64,000 bases of DNA from Aquisediminimonas sp031376385 (GCA_031376385.1 JANMDQ010000023.1:124001-188000), one strand, 5' to 3'; shown: positions 9,337 through 18,060, numbered from the stretch's first letter. The notes: generated from the letters alone by a model not told the origin. Program-made: numbers and translations.

Positions 9337-11447
9337 TACGCCTGCGCCGCATCGGGTGGGGTGTTGGCATCGGTCTTATTGCCTTCATCCTCGGGCTATG
9401 GATTGCCACCATTCCGCCGCTGCTTCCCGGCCACAAAGCTGTCGTCGCCAGTTGGAAACCCAGCGAAGCGTGGCTTTATGATCGCAATGGCGAATTGCTG
9501 GACAGCATCCGCGTTGATTTCCGCGCGCGGCGGCTGGCATGGGTGCCGCTTAACAGGATTGCACCGGTTGTTCCTGCAACGATTATCGCCACAGAGGACA
9601 AGCGGTTCCGTGATCATGGCGGAATTGACTGGCTGGCCATTGGTAGTGCCATTCAGTCACGCTTTGACGGCAGCCGGTCACGCGGTGCCAGCACGATTTC
9701 GATGCAAGTCGCGGCTTATCTTGCGCCGCAGCTTTCTGAGCCCGGTCGGCGCAGTTGGCGTGACAAGCTGCGCCAGATGCGCGCGGCGCGAGAATTGGAA
9801 AGCGGATGGTCAAAAGATGAAATTCTGGAGGCCTATCTTAATCTGGCAGGCTTTCGCGGCGAAGCGCGCGGCATCGGAGCAGCAGCCCTTGGGCTGTTTG
9901 GGAAAACGCCTGATGCACTAACCGATGAAGATGCTGCACTGGTTGCAGCGCTTCTGCCTGCACCGGGCGCGTCGCCCTCTGTTCTTGCGGCGCGCGCCTG
10001 CCGGATTGCACCGACACTGGATTGCGCGCGGTTACGGGTCGCCGCCGTCGCGATTTCGGGCAGTGCGCGTGCCCTTGCACTCGATCCCGGGTTGGCCCCG
10101 CATCTCGCAGTGAAACTGCTGACCAAACCGGGGGTCAGTATCAATACGACACTGGACCGTAGCGTGCAGTTGATCGCCTCCACGGCGTTGCGGCGGCAAT
10201 TGCTGGGTCTTGGTGCTGATCGCGCGCGGGACGGGGCCGTGGTCGTAGTGGATAATGCCAGTGGCGATGTGCTGGCCTATGTCGGTGGCGTAGGGGGAGA
10301 ATCGACGGCAGCAGCGGTCGACGGGGCAAATGCGTATCGGCAGGCTGGGTCTACGCTGAAACCGTTCCTTTATGCCCAGGCGATGGAGCGGGGCTATTTG
10401 ACACCAGCGTCGATCCTTGATGATTCGCCTGTCCAGCTCGACACAGCTTCAGGACTGTATGTGCCGCAAAATTATGACCGCGGGTTTAAGGGCCCGGTGT
10501 CGGCTCGCACGGCATTAGCCAGCTCGCTCAATGTGCCTGCAGTGCGCACCTTGCTGCTGACCGGGCCGGATGCCTTTCGGGACCGATTGTGGGACAGCGG
10601 CTATCGCGGGCTCACTGAAGATGGGCAATATTATGGCTTCTCTTTGGCACTGGGGTCAGCTGAAGTGACATTGATGGAGCAAGCGGCAGCCTATCGCAGC
10701 CTAGCGCTGGGTGGCCGCTGGTCAGCGCTCCGGCTTCGGCCCGACGATGCACAGGAGGCTCCGCGCACTGTGGCGAGTGCGGCAGCCAGCTGGATGGTGG
10801 GAGACATTTTGGCAGATCCAGGCGCGCGGGCAACCACGTTCGGGCTGGATAGCGCACTGAAATTGCCGTTCTGGGCCGCAGTTAAAACCGGCACGTCAAA
10901 GGCAATGCGCGACAATTGGTGCGTCGGCTACACGGATCGATTTACAGTTGCGGTGTGGGTCGGTAACCTTGAAGGCGACAGTATGAAGGCGGTTTCCGGC
11001 ACCAGCGGCGCAGCGCCGGTTTGGCGCGATGTCATGCTAGCCCTTCATCAAGGCCGCCCGGGCAAAGCGCCGCCACAGCCCAAGGAACTGGAAACACGGC
11101 GGATCAGCTTTGCGGCCAACCTTGAATCGCCGCGTTTGGAGTATTTCCTGCAAGGGATGGGGCAAAGCAGCCAATCATCGGCACCAGAAACTTCGCGCCG
11201 TCCCCGCATCACCAATCCCGTCAACGGGTCTGTTTTTGCCCTTGATCCAGATATTCCTGCCAATCGGCAGCGTATTGGCGTGAATGTAGTGGGATCTACT
11301 GAGGGGCACCGCCTTGTGTTGGACGCGAGAGACATTGGCGCGGCGGATTCAAGGCCACAGTTGCTGACACCCCCTGGGGTAAGGCGATTGCTGCTGGTTG
11401 ATTCTGGTGGGAAAGTTGTTGACCGTGTTCAGTTCACGATGCGTTAA
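9333..11447 (+). CDS. pbpC: Penicillin-binding protein 1C
   Basis: A bifunctional class A PBP of 704 residues. One N-terminal membrane anchor precedes a GT51 transglycosylase domain with E88 in ATEDKRFRDHGG and RGASTISMQ. The transpeptidase domain has S340-T-L-K343, S398-L-N400 and K518-T-G520. The C-terminal ~90 residues (PRITNPVNGSVFALDPDIP onward) match the BiPBP_C extension specific to PbpC. It starts at GTG 9333, inside the A2M stop (GTGA). The A2M-PbpC pairing is conserved in many proteobacteria and is thought to combine protease trapping with repair of damaged cell wall. Confidence 0.95.
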   Translation: MIRLRRIGWGVGIGLIAFILGLWIATIPPLLPGHKAVVASWKPSEAWLYDRNGELLDSIRVDFRARRLAWVPLNRIAPVVPATIIATEDKRFRDHGGIDWLAIGSAIQSRFDGSRSRGASTISMQVAAYLAPQLSEPGRRSWRDKLRQMRAARELESGWSKDEILEAYLNLAGFRGEARGIGAAALGLFGKTPDALTDEDAALVAALLPAPGASPSVLAARACRIAPTLDCARLRVAAVAISGSARALALDPGLAPHLAVKLLTKPGVSINTTLDRSVQLIASTALRRQLLGLGADRARDGAVVVVDNASGDVLAYVGGVGGESTAAAVDGANAYRQAGSTLKPFLYAQAMERGYLTPASILDDSPVQLDTASGLYVPQNYDRGFKGPVSARTALASSLNVPAVRTLLLTGPDAFRDRLWDSGYRGLTEDGQYYGFSLALGSAEVTLMEQAAAYRSLALGGRWSALRLRPDDAQEAPRTVASAAASWMVGDILADPGARATTFGLDSALKLPFWAAVKTGTSKAMRDNWCVGYTDRFTVAVWVGNLEGDSMKAVSGTSGAAPVWRDVMLALHQGRPGKAPPQPKELETRRISFAANLESPRLEYFLQGMGQSSQSSAPETSRRPRITNPVNGSVFALDPDIPANRQRIGVNVVGSTEGHRLVLDARDIGAADSRPQLLTPPGVRRLLLVDSGGKVVDRVQFTMR

Positions 11448-11594
11448 AATCGAATTCGTTCGCTGCGCAGACAAGAATTTACCAATCTGAACTGGGGACA
11501 ACGGGCCGTTCAGCCTAGGGGAAGCATCAACGCGCTAGACAAATATTCGACCGGGCAGCGGCTCGTTTTGTAATTTAACTTTCGGAGGCCCGTC

Positions 11595-12032
11595 ATGCGT
11601 TCAGCCCTTCTTCCCGTTATCGCGTTCTTGGCTGCCACGCCTTCGCTTGCTTCGGCGTCGGAGGGGGGGCGGGATATGGACCGGATGGCGATTGAGCTGA
11701 AGCGTCCGGCGACGCAGGATGCTGTCGCTGGTGCCATCGGCGCTTTGCTTGGGGCGTTCATGGACATGCGCGTTGACGGCATTGCCAAGGCCTTGGAGCC
11801 CATGAACGGCGGCAAGCCCATCCGCATGAGAGGCAACACTGTTCGCGAAATCGCTCAGGCACGTGATCCCAATATTGAGGCCAAAGTGGGAACCGGCAGC
11901 CGAGCCCTTGTCAGCGGCGCAGGCGCAATGGCCCAAGCAATGGCCATCATGCTGCCTCAGCTGGAAGACGCTATGGCCAAAGCAGGAGAGGCTATGGACC
12001 GCGCCAAAGACCAGATGCCAAACGCGCGTTAA
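11595..12032 (+). CDS. Exported hypothetical protein
   Basis: A 145-residue protein preceded by a strong GGAGG at the right spacing. It has a signal peptide (MRSALLPVIAFLAATPSLASA). The mature part is Ala/Met-rich and probably helical, with two possible amphipathic stretches (DAVAGAIGALLGAF and ALVSGAGAMAQAMAIMLPQLEDAMAKAGEAMDRAKDQM). I do not recognise a family. It sits alone between pbpC (148 bp upstream) and the FzlA homologue (51 bp downstream). A periplasmic helical protein is all the sequence supports. Confidence 0.7.
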   Translation: MRSALLPVIAFLAATPSLASASEGGRDMDRMAIELKRPATQDAVAGAIGALLGAFMDMRVDGIAKALEPMNGGKPIRMRGNTVREIAQARDPNIEAKVGTGSRALVSGAGAMAQAMAIMLPQLEDAMAKAGEAMDRAKDQMPNAR

Positions 12033-12083
12033 GCGCAATCAAGAGGGGTGACGCCGCGCCCCAGCTGCGTTAACGTTGAGGGG

Positions 12084-12761
12084 ATGTGGCGTCTTTTCCA
12101 ATTTCCCCTTTGTCCCTTTTCCCGAAAGGTCCGGCTGCTGCTGGGCGAAAAGGGAATCGGCTATGAACTGGTTCGCGAATCGCCGTGGGAGAGGCGCGAT
12201 GAGTTTCTTGATCTGAACCCCGTCGGGCAAACGCCAGTGATGGCGCATGCTGCCCAGAAAATCACATTGATGGATTCCGGCGCGATCTGCGAGTATTTTG
12301 AAGAAACCGAAAGCAAGTCTCCGATGATTACGGGGACAGCGCCGAACCGTGCTGAAATCCGGCGTCTGGTCGCTTGGTTTGATGAATTTTTCTACCTTCA
12401 AGTCGTGGGTCCTTTGCTTCATGAACGCATGGAAAAGCGGCTGGTGCAGCGCGCCGCGCCCGATGCGGGTGTGCTTCGCCAAGCCATGAAGAGTGCCAAT
12501 CAATTGCTCGATTATACCGATTGGCTGCTTGATAATCGAAACTGGCTGGGCGGTGCCTCTCTCAGTCTGGCTGATTTGGCGGGTGCGGCGCATATTTCAG
12601 TCGCGGACTATTTGGGCGGGATCGATTGGCGCAGCCACACCCAGACGCGGGATTGGTATTCAGGGCTGAAATCTCGCCCCAGCTTCCGTCCGCTCCTTTC
12701 AGAACGGATGGAAGTGATCGCACCGCCGCCCCATTATGACAAGGTCGATTTTGACGCTTAG
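12084..12761 (+). CDS. fzlA: FzlA-like glutathione S-transferase-fold protein
   Basis: A 225-residue GST-fold protein starting at MWRLFQFPLCPFSRKVRLLL; the frame is open from 12048, but family alignment favours ATG 12084. A thioredoxin-like domain (1-80, with DSGAICEYFEE) precedes a helical domain (90-225) containing SLADLAGAAHISVADYLG and KSRPSFRPLL. The ending PPPHYDKVDFDA resembles the conserved C-terminal tail of Caulobacter FzlA, a GST-like protein that binds FtsZ and controls constriction. The position normally used by catalytic Ser/Cys GSTs reads PLCPFSRK, so some enzyme activity cannot be excluded. FzlA is the best call from remembered family features, untested by search. Confidence 0.7.
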   Translation: MWRLFQFPLCPFSRKVRLLLGEKGIGYELVRESPWERRDEFLDLNPVGQTPVMAHAAQKITLMDSGAICEYFEETESKSPMITGTAPNRAEIRRLVAWFDEFFYLQVVGPLLHERMEKRLVQRAAPDAGVLRQAMKSANQLLDYTDWLLDNRNWLGGASLSLADLAGAAHISVADYLGGIDWRSHTQTRDWYSGLKSRPSFRPLLSERMEVIAPPPHYDKVDFDA

Positions 12762-12835
12762 GGCCTCAATTTACTATTGCGAGGCGTTATCAATTGTGTC
12801 AGACCCTGCTGATCATTTTCGATCAGGAGCTTGTT

Positions 12836-13288
12836 ATGACGCCGCAAATCCCGACTCCGCAAACCCCTATACCGCAAAGCCTTGCGTCACTTTTCACCCC
12901 GACACGCGATCTCCGCGATCTGCCGCTCCTATCAATGCATGTAATCATGGCGATGCGGCTCTGTGTGATGTGCGCAAAAACGGAACAAGACCCTTCAGCT
13001 GCCTTGGAGCAACGCTTTCGCTCTCCCCTTGCTGCGCGGCGCTTCCAAGTGCTTGTTGTGGCAATTGATCAAGCCTGGCCGGAACCGTTCATGATCAGCC
13101 GCCCCTGTTGCGCGCTGTTGACGCCCGATGAAGCCATGATCGCTGACTTGGCCGCGACGGCCGCTTACGGAGACCGTGCCGCGTTCGATACAGTGGCCCG
13201 TGACATGTTGTCGCCGGAAACACGTGATCAGTTGCACATCCGGTTCAGTGCGTTTCTGCGTGCGTTTAACGCTGCGGCAAAAGCCTAA
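12836..13288 (+). CDS. Hypothetical protein, DUF6628-like
   Basis: A 150-residue protein. I place the start at ATG 12836, eight bases after AGGAG, rather than at 12794. It has a polar Pro/Thr N-terminus, then a Cys-containing stretch (MAMRLCVMCAKTEQD) and a SRPCCALLTPDEAMIADL segment. The second segment resembles the CC...T..EA motif I associate with the sphingomonad family DUF6628, of unknown function. Its stop overlaps the tail of the convergent DUF6481 gene. No catalytic motif is recognisable. Confidence 0.6.
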   Translation: MTPQIPTPQTPIPQSLASLFTPTRDLRDLPLLSMHVIMAMRLCVMCAKTEQDPSAALEQRFRSPLAARRFQVLVVAIDQAWPEPFMISRPCCALLTPDEAMIADLAATAAYGDRAAFDTVARDMLSPETRDQLHIRFSAFLRAFNAAAKA

Positions 13289-13617
13289 CCACGGGCCTTG
13301 CGTGCGGCATAACGCGCATCGCGGGCGGCCTTCATTTCAGCAGCAGTCGCCAGCTTGGGTGGTGGCTTTGGCGCAGCAGCTGCAATGGCAGCAGCCTTGG
13401 CAGCAGCTTTTTCTTCAGCTTCCGCCGCACGTGCAGCGGCCTTGGCGGCGCGCTTTTCAGCTTCTACGGCTTCCTTTGCAGCAGCAGCAGCAATTCGCTG
13501 AGCCACAACAGCTTCATCAACCGGCGGCTTATTGCGGAGGGCTTCAAGCGCCTTCATCTTGGCTTCATTGCGCAGCTTGCTGCGATCCTGAAAGCTGGGG
13601 TCTTTGAACATGGCCAT
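13285..13617 (-). CDS. DUF6481-type Ala/Lys-rich coiled-coil protein
   Basis: A 110-residue, highly charged protein beginning MAMFKDPSFQDRSKLRNEAK and ending AARDARYAARKARG. Both ends match the pattern I recall for DUF6481, a small cytoplasmic family common in sphingomonads. The middle (~45-85) is a low-complexity Ala/Lys/Glu helix, probably coiled coil. The repeated GCA/GCC codons make the DNA look repetitive, but this is composition, not a tandem array. Function unknown; a nucleic-acid or nucleoid association is only a guess from its basic charge. Confidence 0.8.
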   Translation of the reverse strand: MAMFKDPSFQDRSKLRNEAKMKALEALRNKPPVDEAVVAQRIAAAAAKEAVEAEKRAAKAAARAAEAEEKAAAKAAAIAAAAPKPPPKLATAAEMKAARDARYAARKARG

Positions 13618-13772
13618 GAATATCGTCCGTTTCGCTGGTTTCGCTCTGCCGCAGTTTGCTCGGCCTTGATGCCAGCCGCGTTAACGATTTGCCCGTTTCT
13701 TTCAACCCCGTATTGCGCGCCTGCGCAAATACAGCCCTATTCAAGCGGGACATCGCTGGCTAACCTGCGTTC

Positions 13773-14582
13773 ATGACTGACCGACCTTTGAACCAGACCG
13801 ATGCCCTTGATGATTTTGAAGTGCGTGCCGTGACTTTGCTGGGCAAGACCAAGCGCGTCTTTGTTGCAGGCACTGGCCCGGCCGTAATCGTCATGACGGA
13901 AATGCCCGGCATCAGCCCGCACGTGGCGCGCTTTGCCCGCTGGGTAAGGGATGCTGGCTTCACCGCTTACATGCCTCATTTGTTCGGGCAGGACGGGGCC
14001 GTGCCAACAGTGCCGCGCGCCCTGTGGACCATCGGGCGCGCCTGTATCAGTGCAGAGTTCAAGGCCTTTTCGGCCAATGCCTCCAGCCCTGTTACTCAGT
14101 GGCTCCGCGCGTTGGCGGCACTCGCGCACACCGAGTGCGGCGGCAAAGGCGTTGGCGCGATTGGCATGTGCTTCACTGGCAATTTCGCGCTGTCGATGAT
14201 GTTGGAAAAGGCTGTGCTTGCGCCTGTCCTGTCGCAGCCTTCGCTGCCGCTGAACAACGACGCTGGAATGCACATTGCCCCGGGTGAACTGGCTGCCGTC
14301 AAAGCACGGATGGAGGCGGAGGATTTGACAGTGCTTGCTTACCGGTTCGAAGGGGATAGTTTCTGCAAAGCTGCGCGCTTTGACGCTTTTCAGGCCGCGC
14401 TGGGAGACCGCTTTGTCCCCCGCGTCCTGCCCGATAGCGCCGCCAACCCCCGCAGCGCGATGAAAAACCCCCATAGTGTGACGACCATCCACCTGATCGA
14501 CGAGGAAGGCCAGCCAACGCGCGCCGCGCGTGATGAGATATTGGCCTTTTTCAAAATGCGGTTGGCGGCGGAGTTCAACTGA
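13773..14582 (+). CDS. Dienelactone hydrolase family protein
   Basis: A 269-residue alpha/beta hydrolase of the DLH type. The family's nucleophile is visible as C133 in GMCFTGN, and the glutamate that activates it as E43 in MTEMPG. A C-terminal His lies in the expected area (NPHSVTTIHLIDEEG). These enzymes open lactones or hydrolyse small esters in the cytoplasm. There is no aromatic degradation cluster next to it, so the substrate is unknown. It stands alone, 155 bp from the divergent DUF6481 gene. Confidence 0.87.
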   Translation: MTDRPLNQTDALDDFEVRAVTLLGKTKRVFVAGTGPAVIVMTEMPGISPHVARFARWVRDAGFTAYMPHLFGQDGAVPTVPRALWTIGRACISAEFKAFSANASSPVTQWLRALAALAHTECGGKGVGAIGMCFTGNFALSMMLEKAVLAPVLSQPSLPLNNDAGMHIAPGELAAVKARMEAEDLTVLAYRFEGDSFCKAARFDAFQAALGDRFVPRVLPDSAANPRSAMKNPHSVTTIHLIDEEGQPTRAARDEILAFFKMRLAAEFN

Positions 14583-14709
14583 TACTGGACGCGCTTCTCC
14601 CCTGGGCTGCGACGACTTCTGATCCCATCGCCGTCGCAGCAGTGCACTCTAACGTCATCCCGCTCTAAATCTTCGGCGACGTCTGACCCTAAGAACCCAC
14701 CGCCTGCGC

Positions 14710-14894
14710 TAGAGCGGATTGCTCGAAATGTGAATCTCGACCGTCACCCTGAACTCGTTTCAGGGTCCATGCCTCAATTTTCTTGCACGACTGGATGGTT
14801 CCAGTTTGGCAGCGACATTGAGGCATGGATGCTGAAGCGGCGACCCGCCGGGAGCCAGCATGACTGTGGTGCAGGTTTTACGCAATCCGCTCTA
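14710..14894. repeat. MITE-like repeat: 13-bp terminal inverted repeats around a palindromic core
   Basis: The 295-bp gap 14583-14877 holds no gene. TAGAGCGGATTGC at 14710-14722 recurs inverted at 14882-14894, the latter forming the last codons of the CoA-ester lyase. Between them lies a palindromic core: CCATGCCTCAA (14767-14777) pairs with TTGAGGCATGG (14818-14828), and the left arm contains its own small hairpin (CCCTGAA...TTTCAGGG, 14747-14765). The core belongs to the same family as the repeat at 29138-29226. Length and terminal repeats suggest a non-autonomous mobile element; no target duplication was identified. Confidence 0.6.
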
Positions 14895-15756
14895 AAATCC
14901 GCTCGGCCTGCTTTTTATGGGGGATATCCAGCATCTTGCCATCAAGACCCACCGTGCCCGCACCGGGGTTATCCGCAAAGGCCGCCAGAACGCGGCGCGC
15001 TTGAGCAATCTCGTCTGCTGACGGCAGATAACTGGCGTTGATCGCCGCCACTTGTGCGGGATGGATCGCCAGCCGCCCCGAAAACCCTTCAGCGTGCGAC
15101 ATAAGCGACGTGGCACGCAGACCGTCATCGTCTCGGAAATCGCCGTGGAGCGTGTCAATGGCTTGCACCCCTGCCGCATGGGCGGCCAGCAAAGTCAGGG
15201 AGCGTGCAAGCTTATACGTGAAGGCCCAATCACCGTCCGTCCCGCGATTGGTGGACGCGCCAACCGCTGTCGCTAAATCCTCTGCGCCCCATGTCAGCCC
15301 GACAAGCCGGGGCAGATGCACAGTGGCAAATTCGCCAAGGTGAAAAGGGGCAACTGCGGTTTCAGTTGCCACCGGAATGATGCCAATGCGGCCCGGCGGC
15401 AACCCCGCCTGAGCCTCCAGCGCATCAAGATAATGGCTGAGGGTTTGAACGTCATTTGCGTCATTGGTTTTGGGCTGCATGATGCCATCGGGGGCCAGTG
15501 CGACAATAGCGGCAAGATCTGTCAACGTCAGGCCCGTATCCAGCGGGTTGACCCGCACCCAAAGCTGCGATGTTCGTGCAGCGCAGGGTCGCGCAGCAAG
15601 ATGGGCGGCAACCAGTTCGCGCGCGCGCGGCTTATTTTCGGGTGCAACCGCGTCTTCAAGATCGAGGATCACGGCATCTGCGCCGCAGCCGTCAGCCTTG
15701 GCAATTTTTGTTTCGCTGTCGCCGGGAATGAACAACAAGGAACGAAGCAACTTCAT
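14878..15756 (-). CDS. CitE-like CoA-ester lyase (HpcH/HpaI family)
   Basis: A 292-residue TIM-barrel protein of the CitE/malyl-CoA lyase group. It shows RSLLFIPGDSETKI at the N-terminus, VILDLEDAV (metal/substrate Glu-Asp), LWVRVNP, a GIIPVATET strand and the AIHPAQVAAIN motif. Members cleave or form beta-hydroxyacyl-CoA bonds such as malyl-, methylmalyl- or citramalyl-CoA. Its ATG overlaps the stop of the MaoC-like hydratase (ATGA), and the pairing recalls mesaconyl-CoA hydratase plus beta-methylmalyl-CoA lyase. The last codons (ILERIA) fall inside the right end of the repeat at 14710-14894. Confidence 0.87.
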   Translation of the reverse strand: MKLLRSLLFIPGDSETKIAKADGCGADAVILDLEDAVAPENKPRARELVAAHLAARPCAARTSQLWVRVNPLDTGLTLTDLAAIVALAPDGIMQPKTNDANDVQTLSHYLDALEAQAGLPPGRIGIIPVATETAVAPFHLGEFATVHLPRLVGLTWGAEDLATAVGASTNRGTDGDWAFTYKLARSLTLLAAHAAGVQAIDTLHGDFRDDDGLRATSLMSHAEGFSGRLAIHPAQVAAINASYLPSADEIAQARRVLAAFADNPGAGTVGLDGKMLDIPHKKQAERILERIA

Positions 15757-16208
15757 TTTTGGGGTTTCTTATGCTGCAGGCCCGACCGTTTGCAGGATGC
15801 GACCAATTCATCATTCTGGTTAAACGCTTCATGCTTGAACGTCACGATCCCTTGGTTTGGGCGGGACTTGCTCTCGCGCAGGTCGATCACCTCAGTGACA
15901 ATGCGGAGCGTGTCACCGTGGAATACGGGCTTTGGAAAGCGCACCTCATCCCAGCCGAGATTGGCGACAGCCGTACCCAGCGTCGTATCACCCACCGAAA
16001 TGCCTACCATCAGACCCAGCGTGAAGACGCTGTTGACGATACGCTGACCATATTCGGTGCCTTGCATATAATGTTCATCAAGATGAAGCAGTGCGGGATT
16101 GTGCGTCATGGTCGTGAACAAGATATTGTCCGTTTCCGTGACTGTGCGCCGCACAGGATGGTTGAATATTTGCCCCACATGCAATTCGTCAAACCAAAGG
16201 CCAGGCAT
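15753..16208 (-). CDS. MaoC-like hot-dog dehydratase
   Basis: A 151-residue hot-dog protein starting at MPGLWFDELHVGQIF. The ATG at 16208 overlaps the preceding TAA by one base and fits the family better than an upstream ATG at 16241. The hydratase-2 motif area reads TMTHNPALLHLDEHYM, with the Asn/His pair expected for enoyl-CoA hydration. GWDEVRFPKPVFHGDTLR is the conserved second half. Coupled to a CoA-ester lyase, it probably hydrates an unsaturated C4/C5 acyl-CoA, for example a mesaconyl-CoA-like substrate; that is inference. Confidence 0.87.
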   Translation of the reverse strand: MPGLWFDELHVGQIFNHPVRRTVTETDNILFTTMTHNPALLHLDEHYMQGTEYGQRIVNSVFTLGLMVGISVGDTTLGTAVANLGWDEVRFPKPVFHGDTLRIVTEVIDLRESKSRPNQGIVTFKHEAFNQNDELVASCKRSGLQHKKPQK

Positions 16209-17998
16209 TATGGACGCCCTTTCAGGGGTTGCACTTCCCACATAGTATAAGGCGATCCTTGCGGCAGGGCCACAGGTTTAAGCCAGTTGGGAACTGACCC
16301 TTTTTCAAGCTGCGCGTAGAATCCGTTGGGCTTTTCTGCCTTGTAAATTGTTGATTCTGAGCTTCCAGCGCAGATCAAAACATAACGCGATGCGCGGGAC
16401 CGGATGATGGCCTCTGCTTGGTCTGGCGTATCGCGGAACGCCCGGTGAACGGCAAGAATCGCATCCCCATTGCGGTGATAAGGCCCGGCAATCGCGCTAT
16501 GCGGCGTGAGCGCGATGAGGCGAGGGGACAAGTCGACAAAGGTGAAGACTATGCCTTTCGGCAGCTTTGCTATGGGAGCAAGGGCCGGAATCGTGGCGCA
16601 GCGCGCGTTTGCCTTTGACGATGTGTCTTTAACGGGCTTGGCCTTAGGCTCTGGCTTGAGGATCAGGATCATTTGAACCGCAAGGCCAGAAATCACGGCA
16701 AAGGCCGCGACCGTGCCAAAAACGCGGACAAAGACTGAACCACTGGCGCGCATTTTGGGAAGGATGAACCAGCCCAGCGCCGTTGCGCCGGGAATGGAGA
16801 GCATTTGGACCGCTGGGCCAGCGCGGCTTTGCCACAAGAGCATCGCAGACGCACAGAGGCAGAGGAGGAAAACCGCACCCCAAGCGCCGAACCGGTCTGT
16901 CCCGCGCGCGCGAACCATCGCAAACAGCGCGCCAAGTGGACCGATGAGAGCGGAAAAGCCAAGCGCAATTTGCACTTCAAAACTTTGTTCAGTGACAGGC
17001 TTTACTTCGCGAATGTGGGAGAACCATAGATCGTAAAGTTCAGGCGAAATGCCTTCCAACCGGCCAAGGCACTGCGGCCAGACAAGCACGAAACCGACAC
17101 CAAGCGCCGCTGCGCCTGCCAAGGCAGCGCCCATCCGCACCCGCCAATCGCCCGTTTTGATAAACGAGAGGCCAAGCAAAAGCGCGCCGCCCGCCAAAAC
17201 GACCGACAGCCAAACCGGAGACAATGCATCGCAACGCGGAACAGAGTTGAGCGTCGAGGCAAAGACATAATAGCCCGCTGCTGTTCCACCCGCGAGCGCG
17301 AAACTATAGCTGCGTAACCGTGACGCTTCACCCGTTTCAAATATCCAGCGCAGACCAATGACACCAGCCACAATGGCCAGATAAGGGGCCATTTCAAGAC
17401 CAATGACCAGCGAGAGCGCAGAGGCCAAGCCGATCGTAACGCCGCCGCGTGGGGCCTTGGCGTCTGCTATGCCTGCAACCAACCAAGGGAGCATAGCCAA
17501 TTGCCAGCCATGATGGTCAATTCGCGTCGGCATATACATGCTCAGCATGCCTTGGCAGAACATCATCACAGCAAGGGAAATGATGAAGGCATAAGGCGCA
17601 ATCAACCGACGCGCGGCGACCGTCAGCCCCGCCATCGCAACCAGCAGCGGGATCATCGGCGCGACCGTAATCGCCACATATTCTGCATTCACGCCACCAA
17701 TGAAGGGACGGAACAGCAGGATGAGCCCTGCCAGCGGTAAATCAACAAAGCGGGACCAGTGAATATCAGCGCCCTGCGGTGGGCTGAGCCGATACTGATG
17801 CAAATCATACCAGCCCTGCCCATTCAGCAGCGCCCGGACCTGCATCAGCCGCATGTTATCATCGGTATCGCCCAGCGAGAACCAATGGATTTGCGCCCAG
17901 CGGATCGTGACGAAATAGACGGCAATCAGCACCCATGCCGCAAAGGTCATCAGGAACCAGCGCTGCCTGTCCACCCTGCTTTGCAAAGCTGGATTCAT
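16208..17998 (-). CDS. Polytopic membrane protein, GT-C glycosyltransferase-like
   Basis: A 596-residue membrane protein. The start chosen is ATG 17998 (MNPALQSRVD), eight bases after AGGGGA; the frame is open to 18052. About eleven membrane segments precede a soluble C-terminal region of ~140 residues. The first external loop has SLGDTDDNMRLMQVRALL with acidic residues D44/D46/D47, followed by GADIHWSRFVDLP. This layout resembles GT-C/oligosaccharyltransferase-type enzymes that use lipid-linked sugars. Similar proteins are often mislabelled AcrB/AcrD/AcrF in sphingomonads, but no RND features are present. It lies beside a GtrA-like flippase, consistent with lipid-linked sugar transfer. Confidence 0.65.
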   Translation of the reverse strand: MNPALQSRVDRQRWFLMTFAAWVLIAVYFVTIRWAQIHWFSLGDTDDNMRLMQVRALLNGQGWYDLHQYRLSPPQGADIHWSRFVDLPLAGLILLFRPFIGGVNAEYVAITVAPMIPLLVAMAGLTVAARRLIAPYAFIISLAVMMFCQGMLSMYMPTRIDHHGWQLAMLPWLVAGIADAKAPRGGVTIGLASALSLVIGLEMAPYLAIVAGVIGLRWIFETGEASRLRSYSFALAGGTAAGYYVFASTLNSVPRCDALSPVWLSVVLAGGALLLGLSFIKTGDWRVRMGAALAGAAALGVGFVLVWPQCLGRLEGISPELYDLWFSHIREVKPVTEQSFEVQIALGFSALIGPLGALFAMVRARGTDRFGAWGAVFLLCLCASAMLLWQSRAGPAVQMLSIPGATALGWFILPKMRASGSVFVRVFGTVAAFAVISGLAVQMILILKPEPKAKPVKDTSSKANARCATIPALAPIAKLPKGIVFTFVDLSPRLIALTPHSAIAGPYHRNGDAILAVHRAFRDTPDQAEAIIRSRASRYVLICAGSSESTIYKAEKPNGFYAQLEKGSVPNWLKPVALPQGSPYTMWEVQPLKGRP

Positions 17999-18060
17999 GA
18001 TATGCTTCCCCTGATCATGATCCGGCATTAGGGCAGGCGCAGAAAAGGGCAAGATATCGC

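Noticed and set aside
13380..13480. Apparent tandem GCAGCAGC-type repeat
   Set aside because: It is the codon composition of the Ala/Lys-rich helix of the DUF6481 protein, not a phased DNA repeat.
15316..16047. 243-codon plus-strand frame across the CoA lyase and MaoC genes
   Set aside because: It crosses two well-supported coupled genes on the other strand and has no domain signature.
16208..17998. RND (AcrB) transporter identity for the large membrane protein
   Set aside because: It is far too short (~600 versus ~1040 residues), lacks RND repeats and proton-relay motifs, and has a GT-C-like first loop.
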